This document shows, piece after piece, positions 1 to 11,673 of a stretch of DNA of 64,000 nucleotides. Position numbers and translations under genes: made by a program. Each line of letters starts with the position of its first letter. The stretch's first letter is position 1. A model generated the notes under the pieces. The model did not search any database. It saw only the letters and a list, made by a program, of their open reading frames with translations, and was not told the origin of the DNA. The DNA lies in the NCBI GenBank assembly GCA_963932145.1, contig OZ010586.1, positions 71,411,365-71,475,364 of the forward strand. The letters are read 5' to 3'. This DNA is from Acanthosepion lycidas (Eukaryota; Mollusca; Cephalopoda; Sepiida; Sepiidae).

Positions 1-117
1 AGTTTTTGGTCTTTTAAATATTTTTAGGAAAAATCCTGGGACCAACATGCATGGATAATAAACGTGGAAAACAACTGAAGAAGAATAGTTTTTTAACCTC
101 TAATATTTTAAAGTTTC

Positions 118-2095
118 TTTCTTCTTTATGCACTATGTTCCTTCAGGTCGTTTGCAATCATGGCTCTCCACAATTTCCTGTCCTTTGTAGATCTAAATAA
201 ATTTTATCTTTTTATTATTTCTCCTAAACTCTATTTCACCATCCATTTACTCAAGCTCATGAGAAAGATTATGCATTGTTTTCCTCTATCTTCATGGGCT
301 GGCCTTCAATATATCCTGTGAGTATCAAATTTTTCAAGCTCTCTTTCCTCATTATGTGCCCTAGAAATTTCAACTATCTCTTCCTGATGTTACATATAAG
401 TATCCTTTTTGTTTCATTTTCTCTACAACTTTATCATTGCTTATATTTTCAGCCCATGGTATTCTCTGCATCTTTCTGTAGAACCACATTTCTAATGCTT
501 CAAGTCTCTTCTTCATCTGCAAAAAGATTGTCTAGTATTCACTACAATATAGGAGAATTGATATGGCATAACAGTTCAGTACTTTCCAATAAAATTTCCC
601 TGTTTCTTAATATTCTTCTGAGATTTTTGGAAAGCATCTTTCACTATCCCAATGCACCTTTGGATTTCAGTGTCCCACTTTTCCTCTGTTAAAACAACTT
701 CCCAGATATTTAAAATGTTGCATTTGTATGATTTTGGTATCTCCAATTTGTAATTTGTATGTTGGACTATTCCTTTTGTTAACAACCATGCATTCTCTTT
801 TCTTACAATTGAAGTTTAATCTTTTCTTCTTGCTTTCCTTCACTACCTTCTGGACAAGTTCTCGTAGTTTCCTTTCTGTGTCTGCTATCCGCACTGTTTC
901 ATCTGCATATCTTATATTGTTAATTGGCCACCAATAATGAATCCTGGTAGGACTTCTATTTCTCTCAAAATCACCTCACTGCATAGGTTGAATAAGTCCA
1001 GTGAGAAGACTCTTCCTTGTCTTACACCCCTTTATATTTTTGTATATTTACTGAATTCATTTTCTATCCATATGTAGGCAGTTTGCTGCCAGTATAGGTT
1101 CTGAATTATTCTACCTAGCAGTTCCAGCAGTTCTTTGTGATGTATGCATTTGCATAATCTATAAAGCACAGGTACACATCCTTTTGCATTTATATTGATC
1201 TTTCTGATATCATTCTGACCATAAATATTGCATTTCTTGTTCCAGTGTTTTAAAGAACCCATATTGTTTTTGTTCTATTTCCAATCTGATTCTGCTGCAT
1301 GCTTTAATCATCAGAATTCAGATGATAAGTTTTGTTATATGGCTTATTAGGCTGATTGTCTATTAGAGAACAAATGGATCTACTTAGGTTTTCTGGTATA
1401 TCCACCACTGTTGTACATTTCATTTATTATATCTTATTATGTCATCTAAGGCATCCAGTATCTCTATAACAATTCCATCTGGTCCTGTTGCTTTGTTTTT
1501 GTTCAATTTGACCAACCCTGGTTCCATTTAAGATTCTAATATTTCTGGTCCTGTGATATTTCTGAGTATTGCTGTTTATTCTCTTTCATTGTGGAAGAGT
1601 TCTCTGGTGTATTCATTGCCTCTCTGAAGAATTTCCTTTCTCTAATATCAGTGTCCTGTCCTTGGATTTTATGCATCCTGTTGATGAGCATGTCTTTTGT
1701 CCTGTTAGTTCTCTTGGCATTGCTTTTTGTTTCCTTTTTCATCACGTCGAGAATTTCATCTATCATCCATTCATTGTTTGTTCTTCTTTGGGATGATCTT
1801 GATTTCAGATGTTGCTAAAGCTTCTCCTAATGTGTCCCTCTTTGAGTTTCAATTGTCATTTTGTCCATTGTATCTACTTTTAACACTGTCCATATATTTC
1901 CCCTTCATATTTGAGTCATTCAGGCACATCTGTCCTATCGCAATTTGGGTGTTATTTTGAACCCTTTCAATTTCTGTAACTTCACTATAATTTTATATAT
2001 TACTGGAAGGTGGTTACTCCCGCAGTCAGCACTTGAGTATGTTTTGCAGTGTAAATCTGCATTTCTGAATTACTGATTTTAAAACAAGCATTCAA
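118..2095 (-). mobile_element. LINE-C: endonuclease/reverse-transcriptase LINE, 5'-truncated and decayed
   Basis: Reading the minus strand from 2095 downward gives the end of an EEP endonuclease (SADCGSNHLPV near 2030), a basic linker (about 1540-1770), RT blocks, a YADE box in the YADD position (898-909), the FKYLGS block (about 676-711) and the C-terminus WRAMIANDLKEHSA (129-165). The same tail recurs at 11.5, 35.9, 50.5 and 53.5 kb, so this is a repeat family. Many stops and frame changes mean it is not expressible. The 5' part of the endonuclease is missing and the copy ends close to a (TA)n(TG)n tract. Clade is uncertain (RTE- or I-like). Confidence 0.8.
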
Positions 2096-2164
2096 GCTTT
2101 GAAGACAGGTTCACATAATTTTTCAGTACTTCAACAGTATATTTCTCTTTAATTCTTTCTCTCT

Positions 2165-2168
2165 TTCA

Positions 2169-2199
<31 letters not shown>

Positions 2200-2233
2200 C
2201 GTGTGTGTATGTGTGTGTGTGTGTGTGTGCGTA
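2165..2233. repeat. (TA)n-(TG)n microsatellite
   Basis: Perfect TA dinucleotides pass directly into TG-rich dinucleotides. The tract separates the truncated LINE-C from the LINE-D tail. A short (CA)n lies at 2634-2652 on the other side of LINE-D. Confidence 0.9.
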
Positions 2234-2249
2234 TTGTGTGGCATCCATT

Positions 2250-2625
2250 AATCTCAAGAAACCTTGGATCTGTGCCCAAAGAGTTATGCCTCAGCTGCTG
2301 ATAGTGGTGCCACATCTGTTATGGCTGTACAGCCCCACATGGGAGTGACAGTCTTGATTACAATGAATGCATATCGAAGGCGCTCTCCCCCAATGTTGCC
2401 TTGTTGTTTTCTTTCTGTCGAGCATGCTTCTCCCTCTGTTCCTCCTCTCCTTGCTCCAGCCCTCAGTGTAAATCATGTTTCCAGTGTGAGCAATCGTTAG
2501 TAACATCTTCCTACTTCTTGATGTCCATGACCATCTCCTACATGTCCCTTTTGCAGACTTCCTTGAAGCAAAGATGAGGTTGCCTTCATATCCTCTTGCT
2601 GGTAACCAGTTCTCCATACAGAAGA
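2250..2625 (-). mobile_element. LINE-D: 3' end of a LINE with C2HC zinc-knuckle tail
   Basis: This block is visibly richer in G and C than its surroundings. The minus strand encodes a basic stretch (RNRGRSMLDRKKTTRQ) followed by CIHCNQDCHSHVGLYSHNRC. That matches the terminal C-x2-C...H-S-x-I-G-L-x-S-H zinc finger found at the extreme C-terminus of several animal LINE polyproteins. The frame stays open for about 110 codons (2291-2615). No RT catalytic part is present. Family assignment rests on this one motif. Confidence 0.6.
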
Positions 2626-2782
2626 ATATGTGTACACACACACACACACACAAAGAAAAAAATCAACTTAACACATTAAAAAGCACATAAATTTTTTAAT
2701 GGAATTTTTTTTTCACAAATCCAACATTATTTCTTATTACTATAGAATTGATTTTTACATTTGAGTTGACATATTTTTTTGT

Positions 2783-2925
2783 TAATCATATCACCCCAAG
2801 CAAGGTGATAAAGCCACTAAGACATAAAGGGTTACTAAAAGCAAAAGAGAATGTGAAAACTTTAGTGAGGATAAAAGACAATAAAGCAACAAGTTTCAGG
2901 AAGACAGAAGATGGCAATTTTGTTG
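2783..2925 (-). mobile_element. LINE-A: short 3' end
   Basis: The + strand holds the complement of the LINE-A 3' terminus (tcaccccaagcaaggtgata..), as at 8.0, 20.1, 43.0, 56.7 and 58.7 kb. Homology fades after about 140 bases. Only 3' sequence is left. Confidence 0.75.
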
Positions 2926-2929
2926 AATT

Positions 2930-4145
2930 TAAAATAAGAATGCTCAACCAATATATTTCCTGATCGTGACACTTTAAATGTAAACAGTCTTTGTAATTAA
3001 AATGCCTATTATTAAAAAAATGGAGCATTAAAAGCAAACATTAAATGTTCAAGTTATCTTCCTGATTCAGAGTTTCATAGATTGTACTTGCTCATCAATA
3101 GGTCAGATCATTAAAACTGAATTTATTTTTAGATATATATTTATAGATATAGATTTTTAAAACGCATTACATATTTTTTTCTTAATTAACAGATTATAGG
3201 AATTTTCCAGGTTGTGTGTTTGTGTGTATAATCATCAGAGACAGTGGAATGAACAAAACCCAAAACAGAAAATAACTGTACAACAGCTTTTATTTCTGGG
3301 CTTGTGGAAGAGGTTACTGAAAAGGAAAAGTGAAAAAGCAGCCAAATAGGCCTCAGTCAAGACTTTTATGACCTCTGGGACTTTTGGTTTTAACCTGCTG
3401 ATTATTTCTGTTGCTGCTACTGAATCAAATAAAATAAGGAAGCACAACAATAGCCAACAATGAGATAGTTTCTATAAGATGGAATTAATAGAAAACAAAT
3501 AAAATTAAAGAGAAACATTTAAGAGAATAAAATGAAGTATGTAATGTCTTTTAAGATATTACAATATATGTAAATAAATTAAATTTAACTAGATAAACCC
3601 CTGATGAGCAGATACCATCTTCAAAACTGAGTTAGAGACATCAATCAAAAATTTAATTTTATGCATATAAGCATGCATGTGTGTGCATATGAGTGTGTGT
3701 AATGCACATATATTTCTAATCTAAAAGTACATTCCATTTCTGTACTGAAGCTGGCATTTTGTCTGTTCAGAATTAATGAACTGACTGATTTCCAAATTGA
3801 AATGAGTCAAAAGCAACATGGTTCGATTGATTTACTGTTTTGTTCATTCAACTTAAAATTTTTATCTTATTTATTTCCTCTATTGTTATTGTTAGTATTT
3901 GTTTGAATGTTTAAAACAATTGCCAACAATATCAAAAGGTCATGTCCCCTTTTAAAAGGAATCACATAAAAAGAATAAAGAAAAAACAACTGAAAAAAAA
4001 GCATATCTTTAAACAAGAATTTGATTGAAGTCACTTAACTCACTGGTGTAGAAGAAAACAAACAAATTTTACAAGCAGAAGTATGCAGAGAATCAGCTTT
4101 TAAAATTCTACTAGAGAACATTTGTGCAGATTGATTTTTTTTAAT
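2930..4145. other. AT-rich stretch without recognised features
   Basis: I see no coding region, recognised repeat end or RNA gene here. The open frames are short, with no family motif. Small TG/TA runs occur near 3200 and 3680-3710. Confidence 0.5.
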
Positions 4146-4149
4146 AATA

Positions 4150-4436
4150 ATGTTCACCCTGTACAAGAACAAATCATAGTAGAGGGTTACAGACTAAGAG
4201 GTAAGTTATAAAGTTTATAAGGATATATGGTTAACTTGAGACCTGAACTGGCTAAGATTGTAGTAACTGAGGAAGCATACTTTTAGAAGTTGGTTCCACA
4301 AAGTAGCTGTTCCTGGAAAGAAGCTGTTCAAGTGGAACTTACATCTTACAAATGGAATATGGAAGGAATGAGGTTGGTTCGCTACAATCTGCATGGCATG
4401 GCAGTTCTTAGCCATGAACGTTAGAACTGGTGGAAC
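4150..4436 (-). mobile_element. LINE-B: 3' end
   Basis: The minus strand from 4415 reads MQIVANQPHSFHIPF, then RCKFHLNSFFPGT, TLWNQL and a QVNH ending. This is the LINE-B C-terminus also seen at 27.5, 50.9 and 61.1 kb. About 66 codons remain open; the RT domain is absent. Confidence 0.8.
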
Positions 4437-4528
4437 TTATCACATGCAGTTACAATTGCTCTTCAATAACAATCTTACTAATTGACTTTTATATTTTAAT
4501 TTTTCTCTATGTAGCAGTTTGTGAATTT

Positions 4529-4554
4529 TGTATATATATATATATATATACATG

Positions 4555-4627
<73 letters not shown>

Positions 4628-4630
4628 GTA
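4529..4630. repeat. (TA)n microsatellite with TG interruptions
   Basis: About 100 bases of alternating T and A with a few G or C interruptions. The Y/I-only open frames across it on both strands are artefacts of the repeat. Confidence 0.95.
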
Positions 4631-4830
4631 TACATAAAACCATACAATGTTAAAAGAAAAAAAGAAAATATTTAAAAAAAAAAATTATTCTTTTTATTCC
4701 AGTAACCATGCTTTCTTATGTTTACACCCGTTAAAGATTTCTGATCTTTGGTTAAGTAAGATATCAGATTTACAGCTTACATGAAGATCAATTTAGGTGA
4801 AACCTAGGTATATATGTATGTATATATATA

Positions 4831-5663
4831 CTAGCAGAAATACCCATCATTGACTGGGTTTGAAAGAATCTGCCAAAATTGTACTATGTTTTTGACAGGT
4901 ATTGATTAGAGAGCATTGACAACATAATATAATAATATATGGCTTTTAACATTCATGTAGTTGATACAATTATATCCATCCAGGTAAGGCAATAGAAAGA
5001 ACTGCCAGTTTTTATGGAGGACAAAGAGGTGCTTCCTCCAGGCTAATATCATCATGGCTGTATATAACTTTCTACTCTGTGATCTCTATATTTCAGTCTA
5101 TAAATGAAGCAATGATCACATATATAATTAAATAAAAGTTTGAGGAAAACTATAAACATATACATATTACAATATTTATTTAAGTATTACAAGAAACATC
5201 AATAATAAAAAAAAATAACATTATAGTAATGTTTATTTTCAGTATAATATATCCAGTTGCCTGGTTGCTACATTCCATTAAGTATACATTCTGAATCTTC
5301 TCTCACTGTCTTCTGGTGTTTCAAATTGTCTGGCAGCTGCAGTCTGCTGCATATCCATGCTAAGTTTCATTGCAGTTTCTTCTTGAGTTTCAGATTGTCT
5401 TGCTTTTGCAGTCCATTGAGTATTTATTGTATGTCTTCTGTCAGCCTTTTCTTGATTTTCAGTCTTGCTGCTGAAATCTGATGAGCATCTAATCTTTGTC
5501 TTAAATCCACTTGTTCTTGACTTTGTGACACTCATAAAGCTTCTTGTCTTTCGGCATTTTCTCTCCTTCTCTTCCTCAGCTGATCTTCAGTTTCTTCTGC
5601 TCTTTCTCTTTGCCTCCCCTGGAAGTACTTAAGTGATCCAAAATGGAACTTTTTGGGAGGCAT
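4831..5663 (-). mobile_element. Helitron remnant: 3' end plus RepHel N-terminal fragment
   Basis: On the minus strand the element ends with a short hairpin (CCCA..TGGG), a 7-base gap and CTAG followed by T. This is the classical Helitron 3' end (hairpin, then CTRR, inserted before T). A start codon at 5663-5661 begins MPPKKFHFGSLKYF, followed by charged repeats of the type RERAEETEDQLRKRR, ARQSETQEETAMKL and ARQFETPEDSERRF, as in the variable N-terminus of molluscan Helitron Rep/helicase proteins. The Rep and helicase cores are missing, so it is an internal-deletion or chimeric copy. Bases 5182-5283 match the second copy at 10.3-10.45 kb. The 5' TC end was not found. Confidence 0.6.
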
Positions 5664-5664
5664 T

Positions 5665-7080
5665 GTAGTAAGGGTATAGCCTAATTATTATTTGAAATAG
5701 TCAGCTGGCAGAAAAGACATCTGAAAGATATAGAGCTGTTTAGGTTTGGTTAATATAGGATAAATGACTTAATCAAGAATTCAAATAAATTGCAAAATTG
5801 CATGTTAATGAAATTGTAGTTATCGTATTGGTTCAAGTGATGCCTCCTTAATCCAAAAGAGACAAAATTTAAGGAAAAACTACAATTGGATCCATATTAA
5901 TTGGTTCATTATATAAGATTAAAACAGTAGCTCTTGTGTAGGTTATAGGAAACTAAATTTGTGGTCTTAATCAAGTGTTTGGATGCAAAAATGAAATGAA
6001 TGTGAAAAGAGGGTATGGTTTAAAGTTCATTTAAATCCATGGAAACAATTATTTGTACACCCCTGAAACCCCACTTTTTTAAATGTTAGATACATATAGC
6101 TTATGTCATTAGGTGTCATATATAGAATGATTGTGTTGTTTGGATTTTTAGGGGGCTAAGTCCCCCACTCCAACCCTTCAGACTCTATATAAGTACTTTG
6201 GGAGTTAGCTTCCAATTATATCATAGTTACTAAAACATATATCCCTATGGTAAAAACCCTGTGATAATAGAGGTTTAAATACTCGAGTTGTGGGCTTCCA
6301 GAATTTTTAATATAGGAGGAATTAGCCCTCATTAGGGTGCCTTGATATTATTGAAATTGGCTGATATTTTGGGAATGGGCATCATTTCAGGTAATTTACC
6401 TAAGTTTAAATTTCATTTAAATTGAAGGGGAAAAAATGAATGGGTTTATAAAAAGAAAAAGCCAACACTCCATAGCATCAACAGTGAACATGGCCAGAAT
6501 ATGCTGACCATGTTTGGAAAATAAAACAAAAACATTACCATCACTTTAAAAACATATATAAAAGAAAAATCTTTACATTCATTTAAAAAAACTAAAGAAA
6601 CATTCTAATGGCTAATAGAATAGCTGAAAGCATTCAGATATATAAAACATATGGACAGTTCTTATACACTTTATGTCCAGTAAAGAAAACACTTGTATGA
6701 ATGTGTTATAGAGTAGTTTCGCAGTGGAGGCTTGTATTTCACTAAGTCGGTCCTAAAAAGGTTTGACGTACAAAACGTTAGGAACTTGATATAATAGTTA
6801 ATGATGCAGCAATCTAGTTGTGGTGGTTGATAATTTAATGTCCGACATCAACTGACTCACCAACTCACTGAGCACCCTGGTAACTGCTACTACTACTACT
6901 TATTATAGGTAGGAGAGTCCATTAACTATAGAATAGGTGTGTTCCAGTATAACAGAATGCAAGAGAAATTAAATAAAAGGCCTAATCACAGTACCTTGTC
7001 AGTTGTCTTGAAACTTGTATGTATATATATATGTGTGTGTGTGTATATTAGTATTACTTATATTTATAAACTTATAAAAT
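5665..7080. other. AT-rich stretch without recognised features
   Basis: The left part may be the 5' region of the Helitron. I found no 5' terminus, gene or repeat family. A (TAC)n run lies near 6888-6902 and a TA/TG microsatellite at 7018-7048. Confidence 0.4.
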
Positions 7081-7129
7081 GTTTTCATGTATAATTCATT
7101 TTGGGAATTTACTTCTTTGGGTTATTTTA

Positions 7130-7866
7130 AGCCATCTTTCCAACATGTTAAGGTGGTAGCATATCATGAATATGAAATGTTTCTTTGTCTTATGCAGTGG
7201 GTGGAAACCAATAGACAGTTCTCCATACAGCAGCTGCTTGGGAATACAGCCATCATCAAGCTATATGTAGTGATCTATCTAGTGAAGTCAATATCTGGAT
7301 GTATGTATTGAGGCAGATCATATTCACTTTTTCCCAGAATTCTGTGCCTGTTATGTGCATCACCCAATGGATACTTAGAATTGATATTAAGCAGTGCTGA
7401 TGAAAACACACAAGTTGTTTCAGATGTCTCCAGTACACAACCCATGATTCACATGAGTACAGGAAGCCTGTCAACTCACATGCTTTATATACTTCAAGTT
7501 TGGTGCTCCTTTTCAGTCCCCTCTACACCCATACACAGTCTTTAAGTGAAGAGAAAGTGTCCATTGCTTTTTATTCAAACATAGAGCTATCTCATAATCA
7601 AGTGGGCAGAAGTGGTTAATCTTGCTGCCCAGGTAGGTAAATCTGGTTACGACTTTTGACTTCTACTATCAATATAAATAGCTGCAAGCTGGAAAAGTCA
7701 CTATTGTCTTGTCTAAATTGATCACTGAATGCCATATTTTCTTGTCTAAACTGAGGCTGAATGCCCTGCTTGCTTCTGAGAGCCTCTCCATGAAGCACTG
7801 CATATCAGTTTCTATATGCACAACCAAGCTGCAGTCATCTACATACAAGAGATTCTGAAGAAACAA
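7130..7866 (-). mobile_element. LINE-E: reverse-transcriptase fragment, decayed
   Basis: The minus strand reads LLYVDDCSLVVHIETDMQ near 7860-7810 (RT active-site block, YVDD), then FLYSCESWVVYWRHLKQL and RFHQ-like sequence near 7470-7380. It ends with LLYGEL-like sequence near 7220. Order and spacing match the RT palm and C-terminal segment of LINEs with ADDCALVAHTE and YACETWTVYRRH blocks. Several frame changes break it. Families A, B and C have different sequences at these blocks. Confidence 0.7.
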
Positions 7867-8037
7867 CAGGAGAATTGGTCAGGGGGACAGTGAAATAGCA
7901 TATGCTGAAAAGTTTTACAGAGTTCCTGTACCTAATACCCTGATTGCAGTCGGTAGGTAAGACACTTACAGTCTCTTTAAGTAAGAAATGTACTGGTTTC
8001 AAATCACTACCAGTCTTATAACAGACAATAGAAATTT

Positions 8038-8470
8038 TTTTAACCATTTCACCCCCAAGCAAGGCAATAAAGCCACTAAGATGCAAAGAGTTACTGACTG
8101 TTAGAGAATATGACAAAAATTCACTATTAAGGAGAGAGAACAATAAAATAACAAGAATTAAGAAGATAGATGATAATGATTGACATTGCATTTAAAGTTT
8201 TGAAAATGAAAGTTGACTGGGAGGCAAGAAGCTGGAAGAGAATTCCACATGCAAGAAGTGTGATAGAAGAAACTGTTAGCATAGAACTTACAGTTACATC
8301 CAGCCATTTCAACTGTAAGATTACTGATAATCTAGTACTGTGTTTAAATTCATAAAGTCTAGGTACCATGAAAGTATTATATATAAAAGCCAGAGTATTT
8401 ATAGAAAAGTCAGAATTAAGAAGACAGGAGATGAAAAATTATGTTAAAAAGTCAATGATAAACAAGTGGA
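8038..8470 (-). mobile_element. LINE-A: 3' part
   Basis: The + strand shows the full reverse-complement tail (caccccaagcaaggcaataa, then taaggagagagaacaataaa). It continues through the LWNS block (8220-8250) to the REYEFK-like region at 8350-8375. On the minus strand this is the RT C-terminus and short 3' UTR. It is broken and partial. Confidence 0.8.
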
Positions 8471-8479
8471 GAGACAATT

Positions 8480-9055
8480 TTTTATATCATACACTAGTAA
8501 AACTTTGAGAGTAACAAAGACCAGTCCTATCTCTTCCAAAGTAGTCCATTAAGAGCTTCCTCGTACCTACAGGTGATCAAGAATATGTGCAGGTAAAATA
8601 GCTTCAAATTACAATGGAAATCATAATGGTAATTTAAGAATTAGTTTGATTAATTCTTCAGAAAACATTCTTTGGAAGACTATGTTGAATTGGAGATCAG
8701 AGAATAATTACCAATTTGTTTATTGTATTCAATGGAATAATTTTGTTTTTCTTGAAATTCAATATTCTTCATTCATGAAATTCAAGACTAATCATTCATG
8801 CAAAAATTGAATTGAAAGGAGCCTTTATGCTATGCTGAGTCTTCTAAATGAGAATTCAATTCAATAAAGCTGGTTATATTTTTAACCACCTTACAGTTCT
8901 TTTGCAATTTAATCAGGGCAAAATCAATCTAAAAATAAGACTATTATTGAACTTTCTTAAAAATATATATAACATCTAAATTTGGAAGATTCAATTGCAT
9001 ACAAAAGTAGAAATATCTGAATTCCAAAAGATATTTTAAACTCTAAACCAGTAAT
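8480..9055. other. AT-rich stretch without recognised features
   Basis: No repeat end or protein motif was recognised. Bases 8740-8890 hold several overlapping ATTCAATT/ATTGAATT-type words, which form small imperfect palindromes only. Confidence 0.4.
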
Positions 9056-9059
9056 ATCT

Positions 9060-9880
9060 TGAAACCTGAGACATTGTTAATAGTACATATATAGTGCTAT
9101 GGGACTTCAGGGTTAAAAAAATGAATAATTGATTTACCTATGTCAAGAAGGTTAATGGAGGCTGATAATAATGCAGAAACACATGGTTAATTTTAACAAA
9201 ATAAGATAAGGAATTTATTTAAAAAATTTTCATGCATGAAATCATGTCAGTAGTTCATTTCAGGAAAATAGATCAGATATTTTTAAAGTCCATAATTTTA
9301 ACAAATTGTCATGAAGAGGAAATGTTCATACAACAGATTAAATGATCTGACATAAATTAATATTCAAAAATGTTTAAAAACAAAGGTAAGAGAGTTCATT
9401 GTTCACAAAAGAGATATATGGTTTGCATATGTTAAAAAGTAAATGATAGCTTGGATTGTTGAAATAAAGTTCTTCGAAGTGCCATGTGCTTGGTTAAGGC
9501 TGATAATATAATTTGCAGCTAATTTGACACTAGCGATTTTCTGAACACTGGATGCTGGCAATTTTCTGAACACTGGACATATGAACAGAAATAAACTTTT
9601 CACATAACTTCAAACACTCTTCTCTTGTTGATTTAATTTTTTACTTATTTTATATAAAAAAAAGGGTTTCTCATAGGCTTGCTATTTTCTTTTCTTTCTT
9701 TTTTCTAGACTTAATAGCAAATTTCTGTGAAGGCCCAGGTTTCATTGGTCCAAAGAAAATTTCACATAGGCTTTTGAATTTTCTTCTGGCTTTTTTCATA
9801 AGCTCACCTGAATTTGAATGGTGTGAGTAAAGGGAGTAATTATTATTTCATACTCACCATACATGCTTGTAAAGAAGAAG
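9060..9880. repeat. Repeat family X, copy 1
   Basis: This stretch is colinear, in the opposite orientation, with 30480-31420. Matching landmarks are the gttaatggaggctgataata region (9150), ttgtcatgaagaggaaatgt (9307), the ttggattgttgaa block (9450), gctggcaattttctgaacac (9553) and caaagaaaatttcaca (9752). The pairing of all blocks in the same order shows one interspersed unit of about 800-900 bp. No coding motif or ends were recognised, so its class is unknown. Confidence 0.65.
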
Positions 9881-9953
9881 GCAAGAAAAAGTTAGATTTT
9901 ATACATTTAATCAGCTTGATAATTTGAGGACAAGTTTGATAAATATATATTGA

Positions 9954-10455
9954 CTAGCAGCATGGCCTGGCGTTGCCCGTGCTTGATTAAAAAATCGTAC
10001 GGCTCATACAGCAATCGTTATCACTTGACTTAAAATATTTTTGCTCTTCCTTGCCTTTTCCCATGGAAATATAACAGTAAGTATTTATGCAATATGAAAC
10101 TTGCAAGACTGAATTTAAAGGGAAATAGTTTTTTGACAGTTTAAATACAGAATTTTCTTATATAGAGAAGGATTATGAATTTCAGTGAAATTTTTCCTCA
10201 TATAGTATTTCAGATTTCATAGACATCAACACCATAGCTGTACAATTAGGAGTTAATTTATAATAAAAACTTGTCAGTTTTTACAGGTGTGGAGAAGAGA
10301 TGAGATTTGACTTGCTGCAAAATGTTTCTTATACATTTCATTATAACATCCAAGTATTACAAGAAACATCAATAATAATAAAAAAATAACATTATAGTAA
10401 TGTTTATTTTCAGTATAATATATCCAGTTGCCTGGTTGCTGCATTCCATTAAGTC
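9954..10455 (-). mobile_element. Helitron 3' end, copy 2
   Basis: The minus strand ends with a GC-rich arm (gcacgggcaacgccaggcc), then a short spacer and CTAG before T. This corresponds to the widespread CCCGGGCAACGCCGGG..CTAG-type Helitron terminus. Bases 10345-10455 are nearly identical to 5175-5283 in the other Helitron. Homology stops at about 10455, where the R1 fragment begins. Confidence 0.6.
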
Positions 10456-10462
10456 TTCTCTA

Positions 10463-10655
10463 GTTCTGTAAAATTCACGATACTTGCTGAATGTAGACAT
10501 CAGGTAGATAAAAATGTAAAAAAAGGAAATCCAAAATTTTTTGAAAATACCTGTTTTTTTTTTTCTTTTTTTTAACTTCACTTCCAGGCATATTTTGTAA
10601 AAGAGAGAAAAAGGAAAAATGTCTGGACCACAAAATGAAAAAAATACGAGTTTAC
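10463..10655 (+). repeat. R1 family fragment, left arm of an inverted pair
   Basis: Almost the exact reverse complement of 11814-12000 (gcaggtagataaaaatgt.., ttaacttcacttccagg.., tctggaccacaaaatg). A third, more diverged copy is at 14130-14265. It lies directly against the LINE-A segment that begins at 10660. Confidence 0.75.
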
Positions 10656-10659
10656 ATTT

Positions 10660-11035
10660 AACCAATTCAACTGTAAATTGATGAGACCTCATTGCCAGCC
10701 TAGTATTGCATTTCATAAAGTCTAGGTACCATAGCGAAGAGCACATGTAAACAATGACCATGAAAGTATTTATAGAAAAAGTACAGGGAAGCAACTATAC
10801 AATCATGGTAAAGTGACTGAAATTGAACAAGTAACATAAAAGTATTTACAGAAAAAGTGTGCTTTTATGTCATGAAAGTGACTGAGGTGTGATGCCAGGA
10901 CAGGACTTCTTTGGATTTTATCAAGAACTGCTAAATATATACTAGGAGCACATATATGGCAGCAATATTTTAAGCATAGATGAATGGTAGACTTATAGAT
11001 ATGTAAGATAGATTTAGAGAAGTCCAATACTTTCT
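10660..11035 (-). mobile_element. LINE-A: internal 3' part
   Basis: The + strand carries the reverse complement of the LINE-A C-terminal coding region, from the F..FKRSTRL-like block (10720) to SILYIYKSTI (10990-11025). The minus strand keeps LHIYKSTIHLCLKYCCHICA. A small internal duplication of a gtaacataaaagtatttacag-like segment is present near 10830. Confidence 0.75.
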
Positions 11036-11074
11036 ACTGCTTTTTTTCTATAATTAAAAATTATACTGGAAAAT

Positions 11075-11535
11075 TAATTAATAATTTACATTTTTATGTA
11101 ATATCAGTCCTCCTATATGGCAATGAATACTGAACAATCTCCTCACAGATGAAGAAGAGACTTGAAGCAACAGAAATTTGGTTCTATAGAAGGATGCTGC
11201 AAATAACAGGGACCAAACATGTCAGCAATGACAAAGTTTTAGAGAAAATGGAAACAAAAAGGACACTTTTACTTAAGATAAAAAAGAGATAGTTGAAATT
11301 TCTAGAGCACATAAGAGGGCTTGGAAAATTTGACACTCACAGGTCAGAATGAAGGCATGTAGGATAAAGGAAAACAATGCATAACCTACCTAGTGAGCTT
11401 GAGTAAATGGATGGCAGAATAGGATTTGGGAGAGATAGCAAAAAGATAAAATTTGTTAAGAGCTACAAAGGAGAGGAAATTGTGGAGAGCCATGACCACC
11501 TACATCCTGAAGGAACATGGCACATAGAATAATAA
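11075..11535 (+). mobile_element. LINE-C: 3' end
   Basis: In broken frames the + strand encodes YGNEY (for YGSEC), SQMKKRLEATEIWFYRRMLQ, then LTGQ-like, KWMAE and WRAMTTYILKEHGT. It ends in an A-rich tail at about 11535. It is the same family as 118-2095 but in the opposite orientation. Confidence 0.8.
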
Positions 11536-11673
11536 GAAAAATTTTTTGTATAAATAATGCAGACGTACTATTTAATTATTCTTATAATAATTAAGAAATT
11601 TATTTCATCTGTCTAGGATATCAAATAACAAATTATTTGAGATAAGTACAAATATAAATCTTCTGGGGGTGAA

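Noticed and set aside
276-1960. Plus-strand open frames rich in F, S and L (276-692, 1569-1960)
   Set aside because: These are the reverse complement of the LINE-C RT; the minus strand carries the recognisable motifs.
4430-4675. Y/I-repeat open frames here and at 56.5, 63.0, 63.4 and 63.8 kb
   Set aside because: They are translations of TA microsatellites.
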